From contig JAQBPC010000632.1 in assembly GCA_028287725.1 (NCBI GenBank), forward strand, positions 1 to 26,853: a stretch of 26,853 nucleotides of DNA. Reading direction: 5' to 3'. The position numbers and the translations under genes were made by a program. The stretch's first letter is position 1, and each line of letters opens with the position of its first letter. Source of the stretch: Chloroflexota bacterium (GTDB lineage Bacteria; Chloroflexota; UBA5177; JANWHV01). Below the pieces are notes generated by a model. That model ran no database searches. It worked only from the letters and a program-made list of their open reading frames with translations, and was not told where the DNA came from. This document shows, in pieces, positions 8,127 to 15,512 of this stretch.

Positions 8127-8708
8127 CTAACGGAATATCTCGTCTACCGGATACGCAAAACCCGGGAGGACATCGCCGCCCTCAAGTATATCGCCCGCAC
8201 TCAGCGTTATTTCGGGTGCCTCATTTCCCGGAAGCCAAACATCGATGCTACGGCGTCGTGGCCACACGATCCACACAAGCTGCACACCTCGTTCCAGCCA
8301 GAGGCGCGCTTTAGCGCTCATTGCCGGTCGATGCTGGCCTTTGGAGGCGATCTCTACGCCTAGATCTGGCGCAAGACGAGCGAATCCGTCTTCGTCCGGA
8401 TGGGGCACGCGCTCGGCACGGACGAACGCTATGTCGGCAGCCAACACCGTCTCCTCAGGCTCGCCGGGTCTGGTAAGGTCGAAACCCGTCTCCGCCGGCG
8501 CGATCTCTCCAAGGTCATGTGCTTCGACAAATCGATCGAGCGCGCGCTGCAGTCGGCTGGACGCATGGCCCTGTTGCCAGCTTGCGGGCGCTAATCGGAC
8601 CAACCTCCCCTGCACCAGCTCATAGCGCCACCCGTCGTCGGGCAGTGTTAGCAGATCGTCGGCTGTCCATCGCGCCGGCTCGGCCCAAGGTATCGACGTC
8701 GCTGCCAT
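8127..8708 (-). CDS. Uma2 family (DUF820) putative PD-(D/E)XK endonuclease, second copy
   Basis: This second Uma2/DUF820 protein has 193 residues. It opens with WTADDLLTLPDDGWRYELVQGRLV and has candidate catalytic Asp92 (LAADIAFV), Glu119 (LGVEIAS) and Lys133 (AKARLWLERGVQLVWIVWP). It ends in DVLPGFAYPVDEIF, which parallels the tail of the copy at 2005-2616. The usual SPSD after the glutamate is replaced by SKGQ, a small departure from the family. AGGAGG four bases before the ATG supports the start. The gene is about 100 bases from the metallophosphoesterase and may be expressed alone. Divergence from the first copy rules out a recent duplication. Function is unknown. Confidence 0.85.
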   Translation of the reverse strand: MAATSIPWAEPARWTADDLLTLPDDGWRYELVQGRLVRLAPASWQQGHASSRLQRALDRFVEAHDLGEIAPAETGFDLTRPGEPEETVLAADIAFVRAERVPHPDEDGFARLAPDLGVEIASKGQHRPAMSAKARLWLERGVQLVWIVWPRRRSIDVWLPGNEAPEITLSAGDILEGGDVLPGFAYPVDEIFR

Positions 8709-8807
8709 GCTCCCTCCTATCTCGATACCAGGTCATGTTGCCCAATGCGGTGCGCCGATTGGCCGGTCGCGCGTGCTATCGATACCGACGGTGGCGCTGT
8801 TAAACGC

Positions 8808-9530
8808 TCAGAGCCAGTCTGCCACCCACCAGTCCGCGTGCGGAATGCCGCTGTGCAGCGCGACGCGCACCAGGAAGCCGATGTCGTAGGGCACACGCCG
8901 CAGCTCTATGGCAATGCCACCGCTGGTGCAGGTCACCATTGCGTATTCGGCCCATCCGGGGTGGCGGATGCGGTCCCCCACCTCGATCGGCAGACCGACA
9001 CTGCCGGGGTTGATCAGGTACGAGTGGCGGTGCCGCCGGACCATCTGAACGTGGGTGTGGCCGCCGGCCATCACCGTCGCCGAGTGTCCGTCCAGCACGA
9101 GGTCCAGCGCGCTGTCAGGTGTCGTTGCGTCAATCACCTCGGTGTTGCTTCGCGACGAGCCATGAAAGCACATCAGCGAAGCCCAGTCGCCGAGTGGTAG
9201 CGATAACGTTCGCTTGAAGGTTCGCAGATACGCTAATCCTGCTTCGCCGAGCTGCACTACGTTCCAGCGTTCGATGTCCCGCATGCGGCCGGCATCTCCT
9301 GGGATGGGCTCGTCAGGTATCGGCTGGAGCAAGTCCTCATCCGTGTTGCCCATCACCACGGGACAAACGAGCGCGCGCAACAGATCGACCGCTTCCCGCG
9401 GCTGCGGACCTTCGGCCGCCACATCGCCGAGACACACGACCTGATCCGCGCCCTGTGCTCGGAAATCGGCGACCACCGCCTGGAGCGCCAACAGATTACC
9501 GTGTATGTCGGAGATGATGGCCGTTTTCAC
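8808..9530 (-). CDS. Metallophosphoesterase, YfcE/MJ0936-like
   Basis: This calcineurin-like phosphoesterase has 240 residues with all the metal-site motifs: DIHGN (Asp8, His10), CLGD (Asp36), GNTD (Asn62), FHG (His123) and GGHTH (His158, His160), followed by INPGSVGLP. Members of this subgroup are small cytoplasmic phosphodiesterases or phosphatases of unknown physiological substrate. The start is GTG 9530, preceded by AAGGAA. This ribosome-binding site is the 3' arm of a 14-bp inverted repeat (9530-9596), so translation may be controlled by RNA folding. The gene follows the second dynamin gene by about 70 bases on the same strand and may share its transcript. A connection to the dynamins is positional only. 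Confidence 0.88.
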   Translation of the reverse strand: MKTAIISDIHGNLLALQAVVADFRAQGADQVVCLGDVAAEGPQPREAVDLLRALVCPVVMGNTDEDLLQPIPDEPIPGDAGRMRDIERWNVVQLGEAGLAYLRTFKRTLSLPLGDWASLMCFHGSSRSNTEVIDATTPDSALDLVLDGHSATVMAGGHTHVQMVRRHRHSYLINPGSVGLPIEVGDRIRHPGWAEYAMVTCTSGGIAIELRRVPYDIGFLVRVALHSGIPHADWWVADWL

Positions 9531-9596
9531 CGGCGCCGTTCCTTCCTAATCTGATTCACCATGGTGGCGTGCAGCATAGTTGAGGAACGGCGCCGG
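9530..9596 (-). promoter_or_regulatory. 14-bp inverted repeat covering the metallophosphoesterase ribosome-binding site
   Basis: CCGGCGCCGTTCCT at 9530-9543 is perfectly complementary to AGGAACGGCGCCGG at 9583-9596, with a 39-base loop containing the palindrome CACCATGGTG. In the leftward transcript the 3' arm contains the AGGA Shine-Dalgarno and runs up to the first base of the GTG start. Pairing would hide the ribosome-binding site. Alternatively the stem could act as a terminator or processing site at the end of the dynamin message, although no U-tract follows. Confidence 0.6.
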
Positions 9597-9602
9597 CAGC
9601 GC

Positions 9603-11570
9603 CTACTGGTCGCCGAAGCGTCCCCTGCTGGCCGCCATCCGGTCCTCAAGTGCCCCGAGGCCCTGCTCGATCCCGCTCAATCGCTCCAGCTCCGGCGCCT
9701 GCTCGCCTTCGAGAGTACGGCGATCGGCGAGAGCGGCGTCGATGCTGTCTCGTACATTGGCGATCATCACGTCGATGCCGCGCGCAATGGACGAGGAGAA
9801 GGCGTCAAATGCCTTGTGCACTTCCTGCAGCATGTTGGGGAGCGACTTGGCAGGCAGCTTGTGCAGTTCCGCACGCGCCGTCTCCGCCATCTTCTCCTTC
9901 ATGTTGCGTTCCATGGTGTTCCTGCGATTGATGATGCCAAGAGTCACCGCGCTGGCTACGGTGCCGATCACGAAGAGCGGGCTGGTGGCCCAACCTATCG
10001 CGGCGAGCAGCACTGTGGCGGCAATCTGCAGTGCGATGACTCGAAGGGCGCTCTGCAGCCAGCCGCTGCCACCCTTTAAGATCACCCCGAAGTCGCCGAG
10101 CATTCCTCCACCATATGCGAGAATGGTTTCGAGAACCCGCTTTGGGTCGCCTTCGACTTCACCCGGTTCCGGCACTACTCCGCCCGCCACCTGGATGCGG
10201 ATACGCTTCAGCGTGGCATCGATTGTAGCGGCATCTTCGCCGATGTCTCCTGTGAGCTGGTTGAGGCGTTCCTCAATCTCCTTGCCGGTCTGTTCCGACC
10301 ATTCTTGCAGCTCACGCTCGATGTAGCTGTTGATTCCCTCGGCCATTTCCTTGCGGATCCGTTGAGGGTTCCATTGCGGCGAGACCTTCAGCGCCATGGC
10401 CGCCTCGAGCATCCCGTCTTCCATGGTGGCGACACGCTGGCGGAAGCTGAGCTCGACGGACTTCTGGACAAGCTGCTCGGCCGCCTCAATGGTGCGCAGG
10501 ATGCGCCGGCGGTGCTCCTGCAGCTCGTCGAATTTGGGCTGGACCTCCTTCACGCGGTTCTCCAGCGTGGCGAGGTCCGTTTCCATGGTGGCCCGGCGGA
10601 ACGCGAGCGCTTCCCTGGCGTCGTCGACTGCCTGTGCAGCCTGTGCCAGCGGCCGCTCGAGCGCGACCCGGCCGCGCTCCCGCGCCAGGAATCGCTCGAG
10701 CGATTCCTCGAGCTCGGGCAGACGCGAGTGTTCAAGGGCCGGCTGGTCTCCCGCCAATCGTGCGCGGAGCGCCGGCTTGGCGCTGACGAAGTAAATTCGC
10801 TCATGGCCAAGATCGCGGCCTTGCACGCGAGTGAGCGGGCCAAGCCGTTGCTCGGCAAGCGCGGTGAGGTCCCGCGCTTCGCGGGCCGGGTCGTCCGCAT
10901 CGTCCAGCACGCGATCGTATTGGTTGATCGCGAAGAAGATATGGGTAAGACCCTTACCGAGAATGTGCGTGTTGAGATATTCCAGCTCTGTCAGGCTGGC
11001 GAAATTCGTGGCGGACAATACAAAGATTGCCGCGTCGGATTGGCGAATGTAACCGCTGGTAATCTCGGTCCGCATTGCCGACTCATTCAAGCCGGGAGAG
11101 TCGACGATCTCCACGTTATTCTGGCAAAGCGGCGCCGGGTAGCGGACTTCGACCATCTTATAGGTGGCCTGGCGCCTGTGGTTCTCTTCCTCATCGGTTG
11201 AGAGGCTCAGGGTGTTGGCCAGCTCTTCGGCACTCACCTCTTGCGGCTCACCGCGGAAGGGAATGAGGTCAATTTTTACTTCGGGGCCGTACTTAATAAG
11301 CGTGAGCAGCGCAGTCGTAGGCGTAACATTCGCCGGCAGGAGATTGGCGCCGAGCAACGCATTGATCAACGTGGACTTGCCACGCTTGAACTCGCCCAGC
11401 ACCAACACGCGAAACACGCCGGCCTGCACGCGATCCGCAAGCTCTTCCAGCTGCGAAGCGCCATCCTCCATACCCAGGCCGCGGTTCAGCGTTGCTAATT
11501 CACGAAGTTCCGCGACAACTTCTCCCCTAGCCTCCGCAAAGTCGCGGTAACCCTCTACCTGTCCGGTCAT
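9603..11570 (-). CDS. Bacterial dynamin-like GTPase with membrane hairpin
   Basis: This 655-residue dynamin-superfamily GTPase has a complete set of G motifs: P-loop GEFKRGKS (59-66), switch-I threonines in NVTPTTALLT (83-86), DSPGL (157-161), NQYD (216-219) and a SAK at about 263. The stretch 310-460 is rich in charged helix and fits the stalk/neck. Residues about 508-547 form two hydrophobic segments (VIALQIAATVLLAAIGWA, and a second around SPLFVIGTVASAVTLGI), a paddle-like membrane hairpin as in cyanobacterial BDLP. Predicted role: GTP-driven membrane binding and remodelling or fusion at the cytoplasmic face. The ATG at 11570 has GAGAGG upstream. It follows the other dynamin by 109 bases on the same strand, so the two may work as a pair, but a possible promoter in the gap would allow separate expression. 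Confidence 0.9.
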   Translation of the reverse strand: MTGQVEGYRDFAEARGEVVAELRELATLNRGLGMEDGASQLEELADRVQAGVFRVLVLGEFKRGKSTLINALLGANLLPANVTPTTALLTLIKYGPEVKIDLIPFRGEPQEVSAEELANTLSLSTDEEENHRRQATYKMVEVRYPAPLCQNNVEIVDSPGLNESAMRTEITSGYIRQSDAAIFVLSATNFASLTELEYLNTHILGKGLTHIFFAINQYDRVLDDADDPAREARDLTALAEQRLGPLTRVQGRDLGHERIYFVSAKPALRARLAGDQPALEHSRLPELEESLERFLARERGRVALERPLAQAAQAVDDAREALAFRRATMETDLATLENRVKEVQPKFDELQEHRRRILRTIEAAEQLVQKSVELSFRQRVATMEDGMLEAAMALKVSPQWNPQRIRKEMAEGINSYIERELQEWSEQTGKEIEERLNQLTGDIGEDAATIDATLKRIRIQVAGGVVPEPGEVEGDPKRVLETILAYGGGMLGDFGVILKGGSGWLQSALRVIALQIAATVLLAAIGWATSPLFVIGTVASAVTLGIINRRNTMERNMKEKMAETARAELHKLPAKSLPNMLQEVHKAFDAFSSSIARGIDVMIANVRDSIDAALADRRTLEGEQAPELERLSGIEQGLGALEDRMAASRGRFGDQ

Positions 11571-11627
11571 CCTCGTCCTCTCATCGGCGCACTGCGCGCC
11601 GTTCGGTCATTATTGCTCATGTGCATC

Positions 11628-11655
11628 GTACTACAGTGGCGAAAATATGTTTCAA
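11628..11655 (-). promoter_or_regulatory. Possible promoter between the two dynamin genes
   Basis: On the leftward strand TTGAAA (11655-11650) and TAGTAC (11633-11628) are separated by 16 bases, about 58 bases upstream of the downstream dynamin start. Both are partial matches to sigma-70 boxes. A 6-bp hairpin (GTAGTC-CA-GACTAC) overlaps the stop codon of the upstream dynamin. The call is weak, since co-transcription through the 109-base gap is equally possible. Confidence 0.3.
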
Positions 11656-11679
11656 ATCTCAAAGGAACGGTAGTCCAGA

Positions 11680-13329
11680 CTACAAATTGCCGGATTTCTC
11701 ATGTCCGCTAGGCACCTGTACGTCGAGCGCCCCAACCAGCGCGTCGACACGCCCGTGCGCCGCAACGCGTGCCGAATCATCGACGACTACCAGGGCCGGC
11801 TCTACTGCTGTTGGAATTCCCGCGCGGATGCGTTCGGTTGCCTGCGCAAATGAGGCATTTACTTGCTGAACGAGCGCCAGACCGGCATCGCTGGTGGCCG
11901 TCATTGCGGCCTGCAGCAACGCACTTCGCGTGTCTTTGTCATGCATGCTCCGCGTTAGCATCCTTAAGATTGGTCCAATGGTCATTACCGCCCCAGCGAC
12001 GACCGGACGCATAGTAAGGCCGATGACGGTCATGAAGGTTGTGAGAAGCAAGCTGTCCTCGAGGAAATCTGGCTCCACATACGGGTGCAAACCGGGCGCG
12101 GGCGCCATGGCCGCGAGCCGCTCGACCGGCCAATCCGCCACACCGGCATCGCGAAGCGCAACCTGCATTTGCTCGCGAACCTGTGCTTCATGCTCACGCG
12201 CGAAGGTCGTGAATTGTTCCTGAATGTAGAACGGCAAGAACCGCCGAATGTCCTCGATACTTGCGTCGGTCGTCTCAGAAGCCAGGCGATCCCGTAGCGC
12301 CAGCGTGAAGGCGTCGAGCTCCAATGTGTATGTATCACGGATAAACTCGAGCGCACGGCACGCGGCATTCGCCTGCGCGGTGAGCGTCGCCGAATCGTCG
12401 GTAACCGTACGCGCCGGTTGCTCCGGCACTTCTTCGAGGCGTGTACGAAGCGTCACGGCCAGCTGCTTCGCCTTACCTGTAACGGCAGTTTGCAGAATGC
12501 TTGCGCGTGCCACCGCACAGTCCCTCAGCAGTGCCCGGAGCTCCGGGAAGCCGGAGCGTGACAGCAGTCGCGGATCGTTCTGCTCGCGAGCGCGAAGCGC
12601 GGTGCGGGCAGCGTAGGGCAGTACCTCGGGCGCTCTGCCAAGCACCGGGGTCAGAAGCCGCACCACGCGATCGCGGACCGCGGCGCGCTGTGCCTCGTCT
12701 TCGAGCTCGTCGTCGCGGTTGAGCACGACCAGCAGGCGCTGAAGACCGGCGCTGACGACCCGTTGCTTGATCAGCTCATGCTCGCTGGCGCCAAGGGCCT
12801 GAGCGCTATCGAGCACCAGCAAGGCGAGGTCACTTTGCGGCAGCAGGCCATAGACTGTTTGCGTTAAGCGCGAGGTGTCGGGATCGTTGAGACCCGGCGT
12901 GTCCACCACCATCAGGCCATGCAGGTCCGCGCTCGGCAGTGCCACCCGTGCATAGCTCACGCTCGCGGCGTCGTCAGGGCTAAGGGACAGCAGCTCTTCT
13001 CTGGTGGACTCGGTCGCTTCGCCGCCTTCGTAGACAATCTCTACGTGCTCCTGCGCACCGCCGAACAGATAGACAGGCGGGAGAGCCGGAGCGTTCTGGC
13101 CCACTGGGAGCCAGGGCTGCCCGATCAGGCTATTCACCAGTGATGACTTGCCACGATTATGCTCGCCCACCACCGCGACGAGCAGGCGTCGGGAGCGCAG
13201 ACGGTCGTCGAGGGCCGCGAAGCCTGCCGCCAAATCGGAAGCGCCGATTCCTTCAGCCTCGGCGCGCAAGTCGCGCAAAGTAGCTCGCAGGGTCAGCTCA
13301 GGAGTCCCCAACGGGACAGTTTCGATCAC
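11680..13329 (-). CDS. Second bacterial dynamin-like GTPase (atypical switch I)
   Basis: This 549-residue protein is dynamin-like: P-loop GEHNRGKS (55-62), DTPGL (143-147) and LNRDD (N204, D207, a workable NKxD variant). A hydrophobic region around SLLLTTFMTVIGLTMRP and the following AGAVMTIGPIL may form a membrane paddle. Where the partner dynamin has its switch-I threonines, this one reads QNAPALPPVYLF, with no threonine or serine in the expected place. It may bind GTP but hydrolyse it poorly, acting as the regulatory half of a pair. The GTG at 13329 is chosen because its GTGA overlaps the stop of the M48 peptidase, implying translational coupling. The frame is open to 13416, but that stretch lies inside the peptidase gene. 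Confidence 0.85.
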   Translation of the reverse strand: MIETVPLGTPELTLRATLRDLRAEAEGIGASDLAAGFAALDDRLRSRRLLVAVVGEHNRGKSSLVNSLIGQPWLPVGQNAPALPPVYLFGGAQEHVEIVYEGGEATESTREELLSLSPDDAASVSYARVALPSADLHGLMVVDTPGLNDPDTSRLTQTVYGLLPQSDLALLVLDSAQALGASEHELIKQRVVSAGLQRLLVVLNRDDELEDEAQRAAVRDRVVRLLTPVLGRAPEVLPYAARTALRAREQNDPRLLSRSGFPELRALLRDCAVARASILQTAVTGKAKQLAVTLRTRLEEVPEQPARTVTDDSATLTAQANAACRALEFIRDTYTLELDAFTLALRDRLASETTDASIEDIRRFLPFYIQEQFTTFAREHEAQVREQMQVALRDAGVADWPVERLAAMAPAPGLHPYVEPDFLEDSLLLTTFMTVIGLTMRPVVAGAVMTIGPILRMLTRSMHDKDTRSALLQAAMTATSDAGLALVQQVNASFAQATERIRAGIPTAVEPALVVVDDSARVAAHGRVDALVGALDVQVPSGHEKSGNL

Positions 13330-14249
13330 AGTACTTTCACCATTTGCTCGGTCTCGCGTTCGAGGTCGGTCCGCTGCAACAAGTCCACACCGGCCGGCCG
13401 CGGCAATCCCGTGCACGCGTAGAAGAGATCCGACTGCGCGAAGAGACGAAGCATCTTGATGCGCTTGACCACGAGCGGATGTGTTTGCATCAGCTCCTGA
13501 CCGCGAACGACTAGGCCTTGCTTGCGGAGCTCTTCACCCTGCGCAAGGTATGCGTCCACGTCCACGTCTTGCGCTAGGGATGCAAAGCCGAGCCGCAATT
13601 TGATGAGGGCTCGCGCGCCCGCCTCGGTGTCGCCCGCGCAAATCGCGCCGGCACGGTCCGCGGTTACCTCGGCTCGCCGCTGCCAGCTGGCGAGTGGCAC
13701 TCTCGTTGCCAACATGGGAAATTTATAGTCATCCGGCTTGTGCCAGAACTTGTTGAACAATTGATAATGAAGCAGATAGGCCAGGGTGAGATATGTGACA
13801 TGCTGATTTTGAATGTGGCCACATTCATGGCCAATTACGAAGCGAAGCTCCTCTGGAGAAAGCTGTAGGGCCAGGAACGAGGTCACGTGAACGAAGCTGT
13901 GCTCATCGGTGCCGAATGTGAAGGCATTCATGCCCATTCCGCCCTCGCCTGGGCCGATCAGCAGGCGTGGAACCGGAATTGAGAGTTTCTCGGCGCACTC
14001 GGTCAGTATGGCGTACATTTCAGGGAACTGGCGCGGCGAGACTTGCACTGAATCGTGAAGGAACGTGCCAAAGGTAACCCTGAGATAGGAGTTGATTACC
14101 GCTTCGACACTACCTTGCAGACCCGCACGGCTGAGAAGTCTCTGCACCGTGGAGTCGGTGGGATGGGCATAGAGAATGGACGCCGATCGGTCCTTCTCGT
14201 TCTCTTGTTCCTTGCGCGACTTCACGAAATCCGCGAAACTCGTAGCCAT
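13326..14249 (-). CDS. M48 family zinc metallopeptidase, apparently soluble
   Basis: The 307-residue protein has the M48 zinc site: HECGH at 141-145 and a downstream glutamate in RRAEVTADRAG (Glu194) as third ligand. MNAFTFG near residue 107 corresponds to the substrate-groove strand of the family. Unlike HtpX or Ste24 it shows no obvious transmembrane helices or signal peptide, so it is probably cytoplasmic or peripherally attached. The catalytic residues are intact. GGAGG six bases before the ATG supports the start. It is the first gene of a leftward operon and its last bases overlap the GTG of a dynamin-like GTPase, so the two products are likely made together. A role in cleaving or quality-controlling membrane proteins near dynamin action is inference. 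Confidence 0.9.
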   Translation of the reverse strand: MATSFADFVKSRKEQENEKDRSASILYAHPTDSTVQRLLSRAGLQGSVEAVINSYLRVTFGTFLHDSVQVSPRQFPEMYAILTECAEKLSIPVPRLLIGPGEGGMGMNAFTFGTDEHSFVHVTSFLALQLSPEELRFVIGHECGHIQNQHVTYLTLAYLLHYQLFNKFWHKPDDYKFPMLATRVPLASWQRRAEVTADRAGAICAGDTEAGARALIKLRLGFASLAQDVDVDAYLAQGEELRKQGLVVRGQELMQTHPLVVKRIKMLRLFAQSDLFYACTGLPRPAGVDLLQRTDLERETEQMVKVL

Positions 14250-14261
14250 GGTTCGCCTCCA

Positions 14262-14282
14262 GGTGCTTGCACCAAGAGTATA
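14262..14282 (-). promoter_or_regulatory. Possible promoter and operator of the M48/dynamin operon
   Basis: Reading leftward, TATACT (14282-14277) could be a -10 box. Just downstream lies the inverted repeat GGTGC-TT-GCACC (14262-14273), nested within CCAGGT...ACCTGG. The repeat would fall at or just after the transcription start and directly upstream of the GGAGG ribosome-binding site, a place where a repressor or RNA hairpin could act. No good -35 box is visible. Confidence 0.3.
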
Positions 14283-14363
14283 CCTGGGGCCAGATTACGC
14301 GCATATACGGGCCAATGGGCCATGCGCACGAGGCACGCGGATCACCTCGCTTCGGTGATGGCA

Positions 14364-14380
14364 CGGCATAATATATGCCG
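14364..14380. promoter_or_regulatory. Perfect 7-bp inverted repeat upstream of thiD
   Basis: CGGCATA and TATGCCG flank a 3-base ATA centre, 42 bases upstream of the thiD start. The centre contains TAATAT, a -10-like hexamer, so the element could be an operator embedded in the thiD promoter. A second hairpin-forming stretch (ATCACC...GGTGAT, 14341-14359) precedes it. No TPP riboswitch pattern is seen. Confidence 0.35.
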
Positions 14381-14422
14381 GGTGAATCGAGGGATCGCGG
14401 ATGCAATTGATTGAGGTAGAGT

Positions 14423-15232
14423 ATGCCGTTTCACCGCGCCCAGATTCGCTGTGTGTTGACCATTGCCGGTTCGGACAGCGGAGGCGGCGCCGGCCTGCAG
14501 GCGGATCTGAAGACATTCCTCAGCCACAACGTGCACGGCACCGTGGCTGTGACCTGTGTCACCGCGCAGAACACGCTGGGCGTCAGCGGTATTGAGCGCA
14601 TCTCGTCCCACCTCGTACAAGCGCAAATTGAAGCCGTACTGGATGATCTGGCGCCGGAAGCGGCAAAGACAGGATTCCTGGCGGGCCTTGCCGCCATTGA
14701 GGCAGTCGAGGCTCTTGCCGATCGTCTGCCGCCACTTGTGGTTGACCCTGTCTGCGTCGACAAATACGGCAGGAAAATTGTCGACGATCCAACCCTTGAG
14801 GCGATACGACGCGTACTGATACCAAGAGCAACCGTTGTCACGCCAAATGTGGCAGAGGCTGCCGTGCTGACCGGGCGTTCCGTCGAGAGCCCGGCCGACA
14901 TGGAGAACGCCGCCGAGGCACTGCTCTACGCCGGGGCGCGCGCCGTCCTGATAAAGGGAGGGCGACTCGGTACCGATCGCAGTCCAGACTTGTTTGCATG
15001 TTCCGATGGTTCTCGAGAATGGCTCGACATTGCGCGCGTCGCCACCACCGCGGTGTTGGGCACCGGCGACACACTCGCGGCAGCAATCGCCTCGCGCCTC
15101 GCCTGGGGTGTGGCGCTGCCAGACGCCGTGCGCCTGGCCAAGGCGTATGTCACATCCTGTCTTGAAATGGCCCTGGAGATAGGGCAGGGCCAGGGCCCCA
15201 TCGGCCATGTGCCTGCGGCAAGCCTGGATTAA
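14423..15232 (+). CDS. thiD: Hydroxymethylpyrimidine/phosphomethylpyrimidine kinase
   Basis: ThiD phosphorylates hydroxymethylpyrimidine (phosphate) in thiamine biosynthesis and salvage. This 269-residue ribokinase-fold protein has the family N-terminus LTIAGSDSGGGAGLQADLK, TAQNTLGVSGI, and LVVDPVCVDKYGRKIV in place of the more usual DPVM-type stretch. It also has the P-loop-like GTGDTLAAAIAS near residue 213 with the catalytic aspartate. Pyridoxal kinase activity is possible in this family, but the SGGGAGLQAD signature favours ThiD. GAGGTAGAG before the ATG at 14423 supports the start. It stands alone: the M48 operon diverges on the left, and 280 bases without a gene separate it from cydD on the right. 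No other thiamine genes are in the window. Confidence 0.92.
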   Translation: MPFHRAQIRCVLTIAGSDSGGGAGLQADLKTFLSHNVHGTVAVTCVTAQNTLGVSGIERISSHLVQAQIEAVLDDLAPEAAKTGFLAGLAAIEAVEALADRLPPLVVDPVCVDKYGRKIVDDPTLEAIRRVLIPRATVVTPNVAEAAVLTGRSVESPADMENAAEALLYAGARAVLIKGGRLGTDRSPDLFACSDGSREWLDIARVATTAVLGTGDTLAAAIASRLAWGVALPDAVRLAKAYVTSCLEMALEIGQGQGPIGHVPAASLD

Positions 15233-15459
15233 TTCGCGTCAAGGGCGCGGAAACCTGCTCCCTACGCCGGTGGGTCGTACCATTGGTCAGGTAAGCGTTA
15301 TGGGTGACGATATCACTTGGATCTGTAGCAGTCGCACTACGATAGGCTGGTGGCGGCAGATACCGGTCACTTAAGGTCGAACCCTGCGTACCTACTTCCT
15401 GAATGATTGTTCTGAACTTCAAATCAGCTTAGAGCGCCTTACACAAACTTTATAAAGCT

Positions 15460-15491
15460 TTGACCCATATTCCATAGTCGACAGCTACTAT
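15460..15491 (+). promoter_or_regulatory. Candidate promoter of the cyd operon
   Basis: TTGACC (15460-15465) and TACTAT (15486-15491) lie upstream of cydD with a 20-base spacer, longer than ideal. The start codon would be about 22 bases from the -10 box. The surrounding 15420-15512 is more A+T-rich than the neighbouring genes, as expected of a promoter region. I saw no clear redox-regulator palindrome. The rest of the gap 15233-15459 holds nothing I recognise. Confidence 0.3.
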
Positions 15492-15512
15492 GAAGCCTAT
15501 GGGAATGTTCCA

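Noticed and set aside
10305..11201. 298-codon open frame on the plus strand
   Set aside because: It lies fully antisense to the dynamin gene, whose motifs are unambiguous on the other strand.
14250..14422. Possible TPP riboswitch before thiD
   Set aside because: The conserved THI-box core sequences are not seen. Only short palindromes are present.
15233..15459. Gap downstream of thiD, checked for a terminator, small RNA or small gene
   Set aside because: No strong stem, U-run or credible small gene is visible. Only the candidate cyd promoter further on was kept.
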